From: Marinimicrobium locisalis
GTDB taxonomy: Bacteria; Pseudomonadota; Gammaproteobacteria; Pseudomonadales; Cellvibrionaceae
Direction of reading: 5' to 3'
Assembly: GCF_039822625.1 (NCBI RefSeq)
Contig: NZ_JBDLLG010000027.1
Location: 6,253 to 70,252 of the forward strand
Length of the DNA: 64,000 nt
The notes under the pieces were generated by a model that saw only the letters and a list, made by a program, of their open reading frames with translations, searched no databases and was not told the origin of the DNA. This document shows, in pieces, positions 24,297 through 34,470 of the stretch. A program made the position numbers and the translations under genes. Within the stretch, counting starts at the first letter, position 1, and every line of letters begins with the position of its first letter.

Positions 24297-26393
24297 TCAG
24301 ACACGCAGGTAGCGGCGGTTCTCCCCCAGCCAGCGTTCCATAATCGGGTTACAAAGGTTGGGGTAACGCTCCAGCAGTTGCTTTGCGCCCTGCTGGACCC
24401 TGGGCAGCAGCTCGGCATCGCGCTGCAGGTCGGCAATTTTGAACTGCATGTCACCGGTCTGGCGGGTGCCCAGCACCTCGCCCGGGCCGCGCAGTTCAAG
24501 ATCGCGTTCGGCAATCTCAAAGCCGTCGCTGGTATCGCGCATCACCCCTAGTCGCTCCTTGCCCTGACGCGAGAGCGGCGAGCCGTAGAGCAACACGCAG
24601 TGGCTGGCCTGGGCGCCCCGGCCCACCCGGCCGCGCAGCTGGTGCAACTGAGCCAGCCCCAGCCGCTCGGGATTTTCGATGATCATCAAGCTGGCGTTGG
24701 GCACATCCACCCCCACCTCAATGACGGTGGTGGCCACCAGCAGGTCAATGTCGCCGGCCTTGAAGGCGGCCATAACCGCCTCCTTTTCCTTGGCTTTCAA
24801 GCGGCCGTGGACCAAGCCGGTGCGCAGGTGCGGCAGCGCCGCCGCCAGGTTTTCCGCCGTGGCTTCGGCCGCTTGCGCAGCCAGGGTTTCGGATTCTTCA
24901 ATCAGGGTGCACACCCAGTAAGCCTGTCGCCCCTGCTCGCAGGCGCGGCTGACCCGCTCAATCACCTCGGGGCGTCGCTGCTCGCCGATGACGACCGTAC
25001 TGACCGGGGTTCGCCCCGGGGGCAGCTCGTCAATCACCGAGGTGTCCAGGTCCGCGTAGGCGCTCATGGCCAGGGTGCGGGGAATGGGTGTGGCGGTCAT
25101 GATCAACTGATGCGGGCGCAGGCCGCCCTGGCTGCCTTTTTGGCGTAGCTCCAGGCGTTGGTGCACGCCAAAGCGGTGCTGCTCGTCCACGATTACCAGC
25201 CCCAGGTTGGCGAACCGAACTCCCTCCTGGAACAGGGCGTGGGTGCCCACAATGACTTGGGCCTCGCCACTGGCCAAGCCCTCCAGTTGCTCGCGCCGGC
25301 GGGCGGCGCTCAGCCGCCCGGTGAGCCAGCCCGGCTCAATGCCCAATGGCTCCAGCCAGGCGCCAAAGTTGTTGCGATGCTGTTCCGCCAAGATTTCCGT
25401 GGGCGCCATAATTGCCGCCTGATAGCCGCTGGCCACGGCGGTTAGCGCCGCCAGGGCGGCGACCAGGGTTTTACCCGAGCCCACATCCCCCTGCACCAAC
25501 CGCAGCATGGGCAGGGGTTTGGCCAGGTCTTTGGCAATCTCGGCGCCCACTCGTCGCTGGGCGCCGGTCAGTTGGAAGGGCAAGGCCTGGAGAAAACGCT
25601 GCTGCAAATCCGTGTTCGGTTTGAGCACCGGCGCGCCTTCGGCCTGGGTTTGGCGGCGCAGCAGTAACAGGCTGAGGTGGTGAGCCAGCAACTCTTCAAA
25701 GGCCAGCCGCTGCTGATAGGGGTGCGCCCCCTCCATCAGGAGTTCGACATTGGCGTTGGCCGGCGGCGCGTGAACATAGCGCAAGGCGTCGGCCAGGGAG
25801 ACCTGATCGAGCGCGCGGCGCATTTCCTCGGGCAACAGCTCGCTCAGGGCGTGCCGGTCGAGCCAGGTGAGCGCCTGGGAGGCCAGCGCCCGCAAACGGG
25901 GTTGAGTCAGCCCTTCGGTGGCCGGGTACACGGGGGTTAACCGCTGCGCCAGCGGGACGGCATCGGCGCCGTCGAGAAATTCGTACTCCGGGTGGTAGAA
26001 CTCCAGGCCGGACGCACCGCGCCGGCTCTCCCCAAAACAGCGCAAGCGGGTGCCGGGGGTTAGCCGCTGCTTCTGAGCGCCGGAGAAGTGATAGAACCGT
26101 AGGGTGGTGGTGCCGGTGCCATCCTGAAGGCGGCACACCAGGCTGCGACGCCGCCCGTACACCACGTCGGCGGCCCGCACTTCCCCCTCGATCACCGCGT
26201 TGACGTTGGGCTGCAGGGCGCCGATGGGCGTGACGCGGGTGCGGTCCAGGTAGCGCAGAGGCAGGTGGAAGAGCACATCCTGAAGCGTGTTCAGGCCAAT
26301 TTTTGCGAGCTTTTCGGCAAGCCGGGGCCCCACCCCTTTCAGAGCGGTGACCGGCATGCGATCAAGGCTAGTGGCGTTCCCGGTCACGCCCAT
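24297..26393 (-). CDS. recG: ATP-dependent DNA helicase RecG
   Basis: 698 aa, ATG 26393 with AGGGAG. Branch-migrating helicase for stalled forks and Holliday junctions. An HhH-like start (LKGVGPRLAEKLAKIG) leads into the wedge/OB domain (VNAVIEGEVRAADVVYG). The helicase core has Walker A GDVGSGKT, Walker B DEQHRFGVHQR, TATPIPRTLAMS, and the C-terminal lobe with LVATTVIEVGVDVPNAS and HQLRGRVGRG. Length is typical (E. coli 693). It starts 6 bp after the oxyR stop, so oxyR-recG is an operon as in Pseudomonas aeruginosa. Confidence 0.96.
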   Translation of the reverse strand: MGVTGNATSLDRMPVTALKGVGPRLAEKLAKIGLNTLQDVLFHLPLRYLDRTRVTPIGALQPNVNAVIEGEVRAADVVYGRRRSLVCRLQDGTGTTTLRFYHFSGAQKQRLTPGTRLRCFGESRRGASGLEFYHPEYEFLDGADAVPLAQRLTPVYPATEGLTQPRLRALASQALTWLDRHALSELLPEEMRRALDQVSLADALRYVHAPPANANVELLMEGAHPYQQRLAFEELLAHHLSLLLLRRQTQAEGAPVLKPNTDLQQRFLQALPFQLTGAQRRVGAEIAKDLAKPLPMLRLVQGDVGSGKTLVAALAALTAVASGYQAAIMAPTEILAEQHRNNFGAWLEPLGIEPGWLTGRLSAARRREQLEGLASGEAQVIVGTHALFQEGVRFANLGLVIVDEQHRFGVHQRLELRQKGSQGGLRPHQLIMTATPIPRTLAMSAYADLDTSVIDELPPGRTPVSTVVIGEQRRPEVIERVSRACEQGRQAYWVCTLIEESETLAAQAAEATAENLAAALPHLRTGLVHGRLKAKEKEAVMAAFKAGDIDLLVATTVIEVGVDVPNASLMIIENPERLGLAQLHQLRGRVGRGAQASHCVLLYGSPLSRQGKERLGVMRDTSDGFEIAERDLELRGPGEVLGTRQTGDMQFKIADLQRDAELLPRVQQGAKQLLERYPNLCNPIMERWLGENRRYLRV

Positions 26394-26399
26394 CGCTCC

Positions 26400-27344
26400 C
26401 TATTGTTGCGCTTTGGAGGGCGTGTCTTTGGGGTCGCTCAGGCGGCACATATTGATGGCCTTGCGCAGCGCCTCGATGGCCTTGTAGCGGGGGAAGCTGG
26501 CCCGCCAGGCCAGCGCCACGGTGCGGCTGGGCGCGGGTTTGGAAAAGGGTCGGGTGACCAGTAGGTTGGGCGTGTAGTTGGCAGTAACCGCCGCCGACAG
26601 GGGCAGGATGGTAATACCCAGGCCCGAGGCCACCATGTGGCGCAGGGTTTCCAGGGAGCTGCCTTCGGAGGCGGTGCGGATGCGCCCGTGAGGGTCTTCC
26701 ATGGAGGATTGCAGGTTCGGGCAGGTAGCCAGCACCTGGTCCCGGAAGCAGTGGCCCTCCCCCAGTAGCAGGACGTTATGGTCGTCCAAATCGTTCGGTT
26801 GGATTTCCTCTTTCTCCGCCAACGGATGATCGTGGGGCAGGAGCACCACAAAAGGCTCGTCAAACAGCGGCTGGGTCACCACATCCGCTTCGGTAAACGG
26901 CAGGGCAACGATAATCACATCCAGTTCGCCCTTGCGCAGTTTTTGGCGCAAGGTGGCGGTGTAGCCTTCCTCCACATACAGGGGCATATTGCTGGCGACT
27001 TTTTGCAGCTCGGGGATAAAGTGCGGCAACAGGTAAGGGCCAATGGTAAAAATAGCGCCCACATGCAAGGGGCTGCTGAGCTGGTCTTTGCCGGCGTTGG
27101 CGATGTCCTTAATGGCCGAGGTTTGCTCGAGCACCAAGTGGGCCTGAGCGACGATTTTCTCGCCCAACGGCGTGGCCTGGACCCGGGATTTGGAGCGCTC
27201 GAACAGGGCCACCCCGAGCTCTTCTTCCAGCTTTTTCACCGCAATACTCAGGGTGGGCTGGCTGACGAAACAACGTTCGGCCGCGCGACCGAAGTGCTGT
27301 TCTTGAGCGAGGGTTACGATATAGCGCAGTTCTGTTAAGGTCAT
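26400..27344 (-). CDS. oxyR: Hydrogen peroxide-sensing LysR-type regulator OxyR
   Basis: 314 aa from ATG 27344 (MTLTELRYIVTLAQE), the normal OxyR start; a 20-codon 5' extension is not used. LysR winged helix (GRAAERCFVSQPTLSIAVKK) then a two-lobe sensor domain. The redox pair is present: GEGHCFRDQVLATC carries the two Cys equivalent to E. coli C199 and C208. Under peroxide the disulfide form activates catalase and peroxidase genes. Co-transcribed with recG; divergent from the epimerase gene, whose start is 72 bp away. Confidence 0.95.
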   Translation of the reverse strand: MTLTELRYIVTLAQEQHFGRAAERCFVSQPTLSIAVKKLEEELGVALFERSKSRVQATPLGEKIVAQAHLVLEQTSAIKDIANAGKDQLSSPLHVGAIFTIGPYLLPHFIPELQKVASNMPLYVEEGYTATLRQKLRKGELDVIIVALPFTEADVVTQPLFDEPFVVLLPHDHPLAEKEEIQPNDLDDHNVLLLGEGHCFRDQVLATCPNLQSSMEDPHGRIRTASEGSSLETLRHMVASGLGITILPLSAAVTANYTPNLLVTRPFSKPAPSRTVALAWRASFPRYKAIEALRKAINMCRLSDPKDTPSKAQQ

Positions 27345-27416
27345 GCTTTCCCGTTCCCAATGAGGCCCAAGCGACTGGTGGGCCGCCGGTTCAATTCGAC
27401 ACAAGTTTGCCCTTTT

Positions 27417-28286
27417 ATGATCGGATACGCAAAGGTAAATAGCGAAAAACTATTGATTGTAGGCTGTGGAGACCTCGGCCGCCGGCTGGCCCACCGGCTC
27501 GCCCCCGAAGGCTATGAGGTAACCGGCCTGCGCCGCCACCCGCCGGAGAACTCGGATGTACTGCGCTACCAAGCGGTGGATACCGCCAATGCCGAGGCTA
27601 TGAAGGAGGTGCTCGCCTCGGGGTTCGGTGTCATCGTCGTGACCATGACGCCCTCGGAGCGCGGCGATGAAGGCTACCGCCGGGCCTATGTGCAAACCTG
27701 CGAGAACCTGGTGGCCGGGCTGAAGGCCAGCGGGAAAGCGCCCCGTCTGATTCTTTACGTCTCCAGCACTGGCGTTTATGGTCAGGGCGAGGGAGAGTGG
27801 GTGGATGAAAGCAGCCCCACCCTCCCGAACCGAGCCAGTGGCGAACGGCTGCTGGAAGCGGAGCAAGTCATAGGCAGCAGTGGCTTCCCTCATTGCATTG
27901 TCCGCTTCAGCGGCATTTACGGGCCGGGACGCCACCGCTTGCTGGAGCAGGTCCGGCGCGGGCGCGCCACCCTCAGCGGCCGTTACACCAACCGTATTCA
28001 CTCTGAAGACTGCGCGGGGGTGATGGCTCACCTGATCGAACGTCACCGCCTCGGGGAGAAGGTCGCCCCGCTGTACCTGGCAAGTGACTGCGAGCCTGCC
28101 CCAATGGCGGAGGTGGTCAACTGGCTGTCCATGCACTTGAAAGTCGACGAGGCCAAGTTCGCTCCGGACCAGGGCGGCCAAGGGAAGCGCTGCTCCAACC
28201 GGCGGCTGAGAGACACCGGCTACGAATTTCTCTACCCCGATTACCGGGCCGGGTATAAGGCGTTGTTGGCTGAAGAAGGTTTTTGA
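27417..28286 (+). CDS. NAD(P)-dependent epimerase/dehydratase, YeeZ-like
   Basis: 289 aa from ATG 27417; no strong ribosome-binding site is seen, and a start 19 codons further upstream is possible. Extended SDR Rossmann fold with LLIVGCGDLGRRLAHRL at the N-terminus (GxGxxG). LYVSSTGVYGQGEGEWVDE follows the sugar-epimerase pattern, but the usual YxxxK is replaced by an ASGERLLEAE segment, as in the YeeZ/atypical SDR group, so epimerase activity is doubtful. RIHSEDCAGVMAHL and the C-terminal substrate loop are normal. Divergent from oxyR. Confidence 0.82.
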   Translation: MIGYAKVNSEKLLIVGCGDLGRRLAHRLAPEGYEVTGLRRHPPENSDVLRYQAVDTANAEAMKEVLASGFGVIVVTMTPSERGDEGYRRAYVQTCENLVAGLKASGKAPRLILYVSSTGVYGQGEGEWVDESSPTLPNRASGERLLEAEQVIGSSGFPHCIVRFSGIYGPGRHRLLEQVRRGRATLSGRYTNRIHSEDCAGVMAHLIERHRLGEKVAPLYLASDCEPAPMAEVVNWLSMHLKVDEAKFAPDQGGQGKRCSNRRLRDTGYEFLYPDYRAGYKALLAEEGF

Positions 28287-28307
28287 GTGTTGCAACAGCC
28301 TGAGTGG

Positions 28308-28332
28308 CTGGTTTTCTTACAAGAAAAACCAG
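28308..28332. terminator. Possible bidirectional hairpin between convergent genes
   Basis: CTGGTTTTCTT and AAGAAAAACCAG pair with one bulge. The hairpin lies between the end of the epimerase gene (+) and the end of the membrane protein gene (-), whose stop is inside it. The A/T tracts are within the stem, so termination in either direction is plausible but not strong. Confidence 0.4.
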
Positions 28333-29582
28333 CCCGTCACGGTGCCGTACATAATAAAACTTGCCGCGACGATGTAGTAGGCGAGCGTAAACCACTCCGC
28401 GGTCGTATTCATGGCCGGGCGCCACAGTTGGATCAGCAAGTAGATCGGGAAATAGTAGCGCGGCTCGATTAATGGGTGGCTGATGACGGCAATAGGCGCG
28501 ACCAGCAGCAACCAGTAGCAACGCTTGTCCGGGTAAGGCATAACACACAGGGTGAGCGCCATCCAGGCGATGGGAATGTACAGCAACGCCCGAAACAAAA
28601 CGTATTCGGACATCAGGTACATCAAGCCATTGTGCATGAAGAAGTGAAAGAGGGTGTTGTTATACGGGTGCGGGTTACTGAACGTTCCCATATAAAACAG
28701 AAAGCCCCCCAACACCAACAACACAACCCAGGGCCACACTTTGGGGCAGTGACGCAGCGCGAGGATTCGTCCAGCTTGCTGAATACACAAAGGAAAAAAC
28801 AACAACCAGGCGCAAGTCAGCAATACATAGAGGTTGCTAATATTAAACTGGGAGATTTGGTGGGCCGTTCTATCCCCCACTGCCACGCCGCCGTTGTAAA
28901 TAACAAACCCGAGAAATAATAGCAGCACCAGAGCCAGCGGGGCCCCGCGCTTGAAGGCATTACCCAGCAGCGGCTTGATCGGCAGTGGGCGCCGGAATTC
29001 GAGGTTTTCCGTCGCCACCAGCAAATAGGCCAGCCCCACCCAGATGATGGAGTCCTGTCGGAGCAGCACGGCCACGAGCGCGGCCAAGCCCCCCAGAATA
29101 TAGCGTCGCCCGAGCGTAAAATAAAAACAGGTGGCGACAAATAGCAGCGCCCATAAGTCCGTATAAATCATAAAGAAATACGGAAACATCAGCGGGGTAA
29201 AAAACAGTTGCTGCGTGCGCACGCCGGCGTGTTCAGGCAGGTACCGGCGCACCGACTGGTAGAACACCGGCAGCACGCACAGGGCCACCAGCAGACTGGT
29301 CAAACGAAGAAGGTAGTCGTGATAGTAACCGATTTGCCGCATCACAAAACCGATCACATAGTGATAGGTGGTGGGCACGGTAATATTGTCAAAATGATCC
29401 GTCCCGCCCTGGTAGTAATGCCAGATTTGGGGCGCGTGAAAGCCTTCGTCGGAGGCGGGGCCACCGAGCACGCAGGATAATGCGTAGCCGAAAGTGCAAC
29501 CGGCCAGTACCAGCAATACGGTATGAGCGGGATGCTCGGTGTGGGGCGCGACCGACACGTTGCGGATAGCGGACTCTTCCAT
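28317..29582 (-). CDS. Polytopic membrane protein of the DIE2/ALG10 glucosyltransferase type
   Basis: 421 aa with about ten hydrophobic helices. Several features match the eukaryotic ALG10 dolichyl-phosphate-glucose alpha-1,2-glucosyltransferase pattern: an early loop PASDEGFHAPQIWHYYQGG (compare DEIFHIPQAQ-Y in ALG10) followed by ITVPTTYHYVIG (compare ITTPPGLY), a mid-protein LLRQDSIIWVGLAYLL (compare RQTNI-W), and a late luminal HPLIEPRYYFPIYLL (compare HP-LLADNRHY). A GT-C-type transferase using a lipid-linked sugar is the likely role; donor and acceptor are unknown. It is 30 bp convergent with the epimerase gene. Family assignment is by motif memory and needs a profile search. Confidence 0.7.
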   Translation of the reverse strand: MEESAIRNVSVAPHTEHPAHTVLLVLAGCTFGYALSCVLGGPASDEGFHAPQIWHYYQGGTDHFDNITVPTTYHYVIGFVMRQIGYYHDYLLRLTSLLVALCVLPVFYQSVRRYLPEHAGVRTQQLFFTPLMFPYFFMIYTDLWALLFVATCFYFTLGRRYILGGLAALVAVLLRQDSIIWVGLAYLLVATENLEFRRPLPIKPLLGNAFKRGAPLALVLLLFLGFVIYNGGVAVGDRTAHQISQFNISNLYVLLTCAWLLFFPLCIQQAGRILALRHCPKVWPWVVLLVLGGFLFYMGTFSNPHPYNNTLFHFFMHNGLMYLMSEYVLFRALLYIPIAWMALTLCVMPYPDKRCYWLLLVAPIAVISHPLIEPRYYFPIYLLIQLWRPAMNTTAEWFTLAYYIVAASFIMYGTVTGWFFL

Positions 29583-29662
29583 AAGAGCGGTACCTAAAGT
29601 TTTATTATCGAGTGTTTTGACGTTAATAGACCGAATACAGGTGCGGTAGTCTACGCCACCAA

Positions 29663-29681
29663 AGTTCCCTTTTTGGGAACT
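29663..29681. terminator. Small palindrome downstream of recQ
   Basis: AGTTCCCTTTTTGGGAACT is a 7-bp perfect stem with a 5-base loop in the gap between recQ (stop 29780) and the ALG10-like gene (start 29582), both minus strand. It could end recQ transcription or be an operator; no long T tract follows on the minus strand. Confidence 0.35.
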
Positions 29682-29779
29682 AAATCAAATTTTTAAGCCG
29701 ATTATAAGGTTTTTTGAGTCAACTGGTTGGGGGATGGCAGCTAACTACTCCTTCCGCCGAGCCACGAGACGGTTCGTCC

Positions 29780-31600
<1,821 letters not shown>

Positions 31601-31720
31601 GGCGGGAAGTATACGGGGCCGAATGGGTCAAAGCCAGTGGGGGAGGTGCCAAGTTGTGGGGGCGATTCGGGTTTCGATGACTTCTCGGGTGAGTCGAGCG
31701 GGGACGTCGTAGAAGGTCCG

Positions 31721-31830
31721 GCACCCCGGGAGGTGCAGGGTTCCAGGACACGCTGCAAGTACATCCCTGTACGCTCGCAACCGCGAATCCCACGCTCTAC
31801 GGTCCTGGAACCCTGCACCTCCCGGGGCAC
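31721..31830. repeat. Large hairpin element, B type (opposite orientation)
   Basis: 28-bp arms at 31721-31748 and 31803-31830 (contain GGGAGGTGCAGGGTTCCAGG; two mismatches) around a 54-bp loop. Read on the minus strand the loop contains CCGTAGAGCGTGGGATTCGC and CAGGGATGTACTTGCAGCGT, matching the B loops at 21.2 and 49.2 kb, while the stem is almost wholly different. Single, with no A partner. It sits between the recQ start and the end of the GH9 gene. Confidence 0.85.
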
Positions 31831-31867
31831 CTACGTGCCACTCCTTGGCTTATGCTCCCTCTGTCAC

Positions 31868-34465
31868 TCAGTCACATACTTCACCGGTAACTTCGGGTAC
31901 TTCTGCGGAGCCGCCGCTTCCTTTGCTGACCTGGAAGCCGAACTCGACGGATTGGCCCGGTTGGATGGTGCCGTTCCAGCCCATGTCGGTGGCGGTGTAG
32001 GGGTTGCTGCCAGAGACTTCGGCGTTCCAGCTGTTGGTGAGGTTGGCGCCGCCGGTGAGGTTCCAGCTAACGCTCCATCCACTGATGGCTTGGCCGCCGT
32101 CGTTGGTGATGCGGATGGCGCCGGTGTAGCCGTCGCTCCATTCGTTGCTGATGACGAATTCGCACTGGGACTCGCCCGCCGGAACACTGGAAACGACGGA
32201 GCTAGCCGCTGAGCTGGCGATGGAGCTGCTGCTCTGGGCTTCGCTGCTGGATTTACCCTGGGAGCTGGCGGATCCGCCGACGATGCCGTAGGGCTCGGGC
32301 TGGGACTCGCAGGTGCTCGGGGAGATGCAGCTCTGGTTGTTTTCCCAACCCCACCCACTGGTGGTGTTGTCGCACAGCTCGTACAGGGTGCCGTACCAGT
32401 CGCACTGCTGGCCAACGCTGACCGATGTCGAGGAGGCGGCGCTTGAGGCGATCGAGCTGCTGATGCTGCTCGCGATGCTCGAGTTGGCAGTGCTCGATAC
32501 CGTGGAGCTGGCGCTGCTGGATACGGTGGAGCTGGCAGCGCTGGACAGGCTTGAGCTCATGCTGCTCGAGACGCTGGAGCCGGTGCTGCTGGCAACCGAG
32601 GAGGCGGTGGAGGAGGCAACGGAGCTGGATGAGGAGCTGTTGCTACCCGCTTCGGCGTAGTCGTCCTGGAAGGCCAGTACCCAAGCCAGGGCGCTGTTCC
32701 AGTTGATGGTGATTTCGTTGGTGGACCAAGCCTCGATGTCGTCGAGGTAACAGGTTGCCGGGGTGCTCTCACAACCGGCCAGAGCGGACGCGGACACGTC
32801 GTCTTCCAGGCCGTAGTTGGGGCCGCCGGAGAGCGCGCCGGGTGGCAGCCAGGGGTAGCTGGCGTCCAGGGTGCCGGCCCAGAAGCGGTGGTGCGGCTCG
32901 GTCAATGCGTCTTCACCATGGCCGGAAACATAGGAGAAGGACAGGGTGTTGCGACCGAACAGGTAGTCGACACCGAAGCCAACCCCGTCGGCGTACTGCT
33001 CGTTGCCGGTGAAGTCATAGGCCAGACCCAGCAGGAACAGCTTGTTGGCGATGACGTTGTTGGAACCCCAGTAGAATTCCTCGTCGGTGCTGGGAATTCG
33101 ATAGCCTGTGCTCTCGATGGTGCCCAGGTGGCTATCCGCCACATTGATGATGTGCTGCTGGGCGTCCGCGCGCAGGGTTTGAGTGTGGGCGGCCGGCACG
33201 GTGGCCAGGGACATAACGCCGGGCAGCTCGGTGTCGGGCCAGCCCCAATCGGTACGCTCCAGCTCATAGTTGTTCAGGGTGGGCAGGTAGCGGTCGTCAC
33301 CGGTGGTGATGTAGAGCTCGGCTGCGGCCCAATAGAACTCGTCCGCCGGCACTTCATCGCCGTAGGCGCCACCGCCGTCGTCGTAACCGCCGGTGTAGAT
33401 GTCATCCGGGTTGGCCTGTGCAGCGTCCCAGGCGCGTTCGGCGGCGCTCAGGCACTGGTTTGCGAAGCTGTCATCAATGCCTTCCCAAATACGGGCGCAC
33501 TGGGCGCCAGTCGCGGCCAGGTTCAAGGTGGCGGTCACGCTGGGCGGTACCAGGGCGCGCGGGTTGCTGTCTTCGTGGGGAGCGAGCGGCAGGCCGGTCC
33601 AACCTACGTCGTGCATTTTGTGGTGAGCCATGCCGGCTTTCTCTTCCCCTGCGGGTACCTGCATGGACAGCAGGAATTCCATCTGCCAGCGCACTTCGTC
33701 CAACAGGTCGGGGGTGCCGTTGCCGCTCTCGGGGATGTTCAGCGCGCCATCGGCGAAGCGCTCGGCGTTATCGCCCAGGTATTGAGCGCGCTCGTACATA
33801 TTGAGCAGCTTCCAGGCGGAGATGCCGCCATTGACGACATATTTACCGTGATCACCGGCGTCATACCAACCTTTGATCACATCCAAAGAATAGTTGCAGG
33901 TGCCTTCGCGACAGGGCACGTCGTAGTCGCCCTGGTTGACGCCTTCGTTGAGGTGCCCGGCCGGGCGAGCCCAGTCGGCGCTCGGCTCATAACTGGTATT
34001 GCCGCCGCCGGTGTACTGGGTTTCGATCTCGATGCCACTGCGGTTGTGGTAAAAGTACTTCAGCGCGTCGTACATGGGCGCGGTAAAGTTGTCGGCGGAG
34101 ATGGAAAACGGATAGCTTTCGTCCGCGCCGATCATCAGAACATAGCCGTCGCCTTCTTCGGTGACGTCGGTGAAGCCCAGCTGGTGGACGTTGTCACCGG
34201 AAGCGGCGTCGGTGCCGAGGGGCACGGTGGTGCCCTGGTCGATCAGTTCCCCGTCACGGTACAAGCGCCAGGTCTCGGCGACGGTGCTGTCGCTGACATA
34301 GGTGGCGATTTTTTCCCCGTTGGGCAGATAGCCCACTTGGTTTACGCGGGGGTTGCCCACCTCGGCCTGGGCCAGGGCCGCCGAGCCGATGAGAAGAGAG
34401 CCCGCGATCGTTTGACCGATCACGCGGGCGAGCGTTTTTTGCCGATGCGATGTGAAAAACTGCAT
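31868..34465 (-). CDS. Secreted GH9 cellulase with CBM10 and CBM2
   Basis: 865 aa from ATG 34465 (GGAG upstream; starts a signal peptide with SLLIGSAALAQA). An N-terminal Ig-like cellulase domain (VNQVGYLPNGEKIATYV) is followed by the GH9 catalytic domain with the nucleophile/base region GWYDAGDHGKYVVNGG near 202, the His-box EPHHRFWAGT and the acid in AWSTNEITINWNS near 580. A polyserine linker follows, then CBM10 (QQCDWYGTLYELC, about 688-725), a second Ser linker and CBM2 (about 767-865; GYTGAIRITNDGGQAISGWS, WNGTIQPGQSVEFGFQV). Hydrolyses cellulose outside the cell. It starts 5 bp after the TolB-like lipoprotein gene. Confidence 0.95.
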   Translation of the reverse strand: MQFFTSHRQKTLARVIGQTIAGSLLIGSAALAQAEVGNPRVNQVGYLPNGEKIATYVSDSTVAETWRLYRDGELIDQGTTVPLGTDAASGDNVHQLGFTDVTEEGDGYVLMIGADESYPFSISADNFTAPMYDALKYFYHNRSGIEIETQYTGGGNTSYEPSADWARPAGHLNEGVNQGDYDVPCREGTCNYSLDVIKGWYDAGDHGKYVVNGGISAWKLLNMYERAQYLGDNAERFADGALNIPESGNGTPDLLDEVRWQMEFLLSMQVPAGEEKAGMAHHKMHDVGWTGLPLAPHEDSNPRALVPPSVTATLNLAATGAQCARIWEGIDDSFANQCLSAAERAWDAAQANPDDIYTGGYDDGGGAYGDEVPADEFYWAAAELYITTGDDRYLPTLNNYELERTDWGWPDTELPGVMSLATVPAAHTQTLRADAQQHIINVADSHLGTIESTGYRIPSTDEEFYWGSNNVIANKLFLLGLAYDFTGNEQYADGVGFGVDYLFGRNTLSFSYVSGHGEDALTEPHHRFWAGTLDASYPWLPPGALSGGPNYGLEDDVSASALAGCESTPATCYLDDIEAWSTNEITINWNSALAWVLAFQDDYAEAGSNSSSSSSVASSTASSVASSTGSSVSSSMSSSLSSAASSTVSSSASSTVSSTANSSIASSISSSIASSAASSTSVSVGQQCDWYGTLYELCDNTTSGWGWENNQSCISPSTCESQPEPYGIVGGSASSQGKSSSEAQSSSSIASSAASSVVSSVPAGESQCEFVISNEWSDGYTGAIRITNDGGQAISGWSVSWNLTGGANLTNSWNAEVSGSNPYTATDMGWNGTIQPGQSVEFGFQVSKGSGGSAEVPEVTGEVCD

Positions 34466-34470
34466 TGTTG

